Assembly (NCBI GenBank): GCA_009786045.1
Contig: WQTY01000131.1
Coordinates: 1-6,382 of the forward strand
Length of the DNA stretch: 6,382 nt
Source of the DNA: Pseudomonadota bacterium
GTDB lineage: Bacteria > Myxococcota_A > Bradymonadia > UBA4248
Direction: 5' to 3'
Below the pieces are notes generated by a model that saw only the letters and a list, made by a program, of their open reading frames with translations, was not told the DNA's origin and ran no database searches. Below, one piece after another: positions 6,168-6,382 of the stretch. The translations under genes and the position numbers were made by a program. Numbering within the stretch: the stretch's first letter is position 1; each line of letters starts with the position of its first letter.

Positions 6168-6173
6168 GACCTG

Positions 6174-6178
6174 CCTTC
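6174..6178 (-). promoter_or_regulatory. Ribosome binding site of lipoprotein A
   Basis: Minus-strand GAAGG lies 6 bases before the ATG at 6167. The start is also fixed by the lipoprotein signal that begins exactly there. No convincing -35/-10 pair was found in the AT-rich stretch at 6230-6290 upstream. Confidence 0.65.
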
Positions 6179-6283
6179 TTAGAGAGATAGCGCCGTATCA
6201 CGCGTCTGCGCGCAGCGCCCCTGTCAGCTATAACGATAAGAAAGCCATTTTGTTTCCAAAAATCAATGCCGCCGGACAGCATA

Positions 6284-6374
6284 TTTTTTTATGGGGGAGT
6301 CGTGGGGGAGCATTGCTCCCCCACACCCCCTGCGATGCCGAAAGGCATCGCTTGTAGGTAATGCAGTGGCAGAA
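6284..6374 (+). repeat. Two-hairpin intergenic element, copy D
   Basis: A T-tract (6284-6290) is followed by hairpin I gtgggggagc att gctcccccac (6302-6311/6315-6324, ten perfect pairs), the linker acccccT and hairpin II gcgatgcc gaaa ggcatcgc (6332-6339/6344-6351). Hairpin II is capped by GAAA, a stable GNRA-type tetraloop if transcribed on this strand. The tail gtggcagaa (6366-6374) resembles that of the copy at 4265-4344. It lies upstream of lipoprotein A, pointing away from it. Confidence 0.8.
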
Positions 6375-6382
6375 CATTTTCT

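Overview
The window looks like accessory chromosome from an uncultured Gram-negative bacterium. The evidence is two lipoproteins with N-terminal lipoboxes, a secreted BspA-like repeat protein without any cell-wall sorting motif, and Shine-Dalgarno-led starts. The lipoprotein style (short signal, acidic linker, repeated Cys-Asp-Gly-Asn knots) resembles proteins seen in Myxococcota/Bradymonadota-type genomes, but that placement is a low-confidence inference; no rRNA, tRNA or phylogenetic marker is present.

Layout: 1-234 is a leader region holding a foldable GC-rich element, a truncated copy of an intergenic repeat and the upstream region of the first gene. 235-2286 (+) encodes a 683-residue exported protein: signal peptide, 12-cysteine segment, PKD-like segment, then sixteen in-register 25-residue DUF285 repeats and a capping tail. 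2287-2788 is a 502-base gap with two hairpins in tandem, a hexanucleotide tandem repeat and an inverted copy of the intergenic element. 2789-3664 (+) is a thioredoxin-reductase-like flavoprotein with a CAVC redox pair but without the usual NADPH-binding basic motif. 39 bases later, 3704-4255 (+) encodes a small single-pass membrane protein of unknown function, probably co-transcribed. 4256-4446 lies between convergent genes and holds a complete copy of the intergenic element. 5334-4447 and 6167-5556 (both -) are paralogous cysteine-rich lipoproteins built from the same 12-cysteine module, in 2.5 and 1.5 copies. 6168-6382 is the upstream region of the second of these and carries another copy of the element.

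Three of the five genes make exported, cysteine-rich proteins that should depend on disulfide formation outside the cytoplasm. The flavoprotein is a thiol-redox enzyme, but it has no signal peptide and would act in the cytoplasm, so a functional link to the exported proteins is not shown. The best candidates for something undescribed are the 12-cysteine module with its strict spacing, and the two-hairpin intergenic element, whose copies differ by compensatory base-pair changes.
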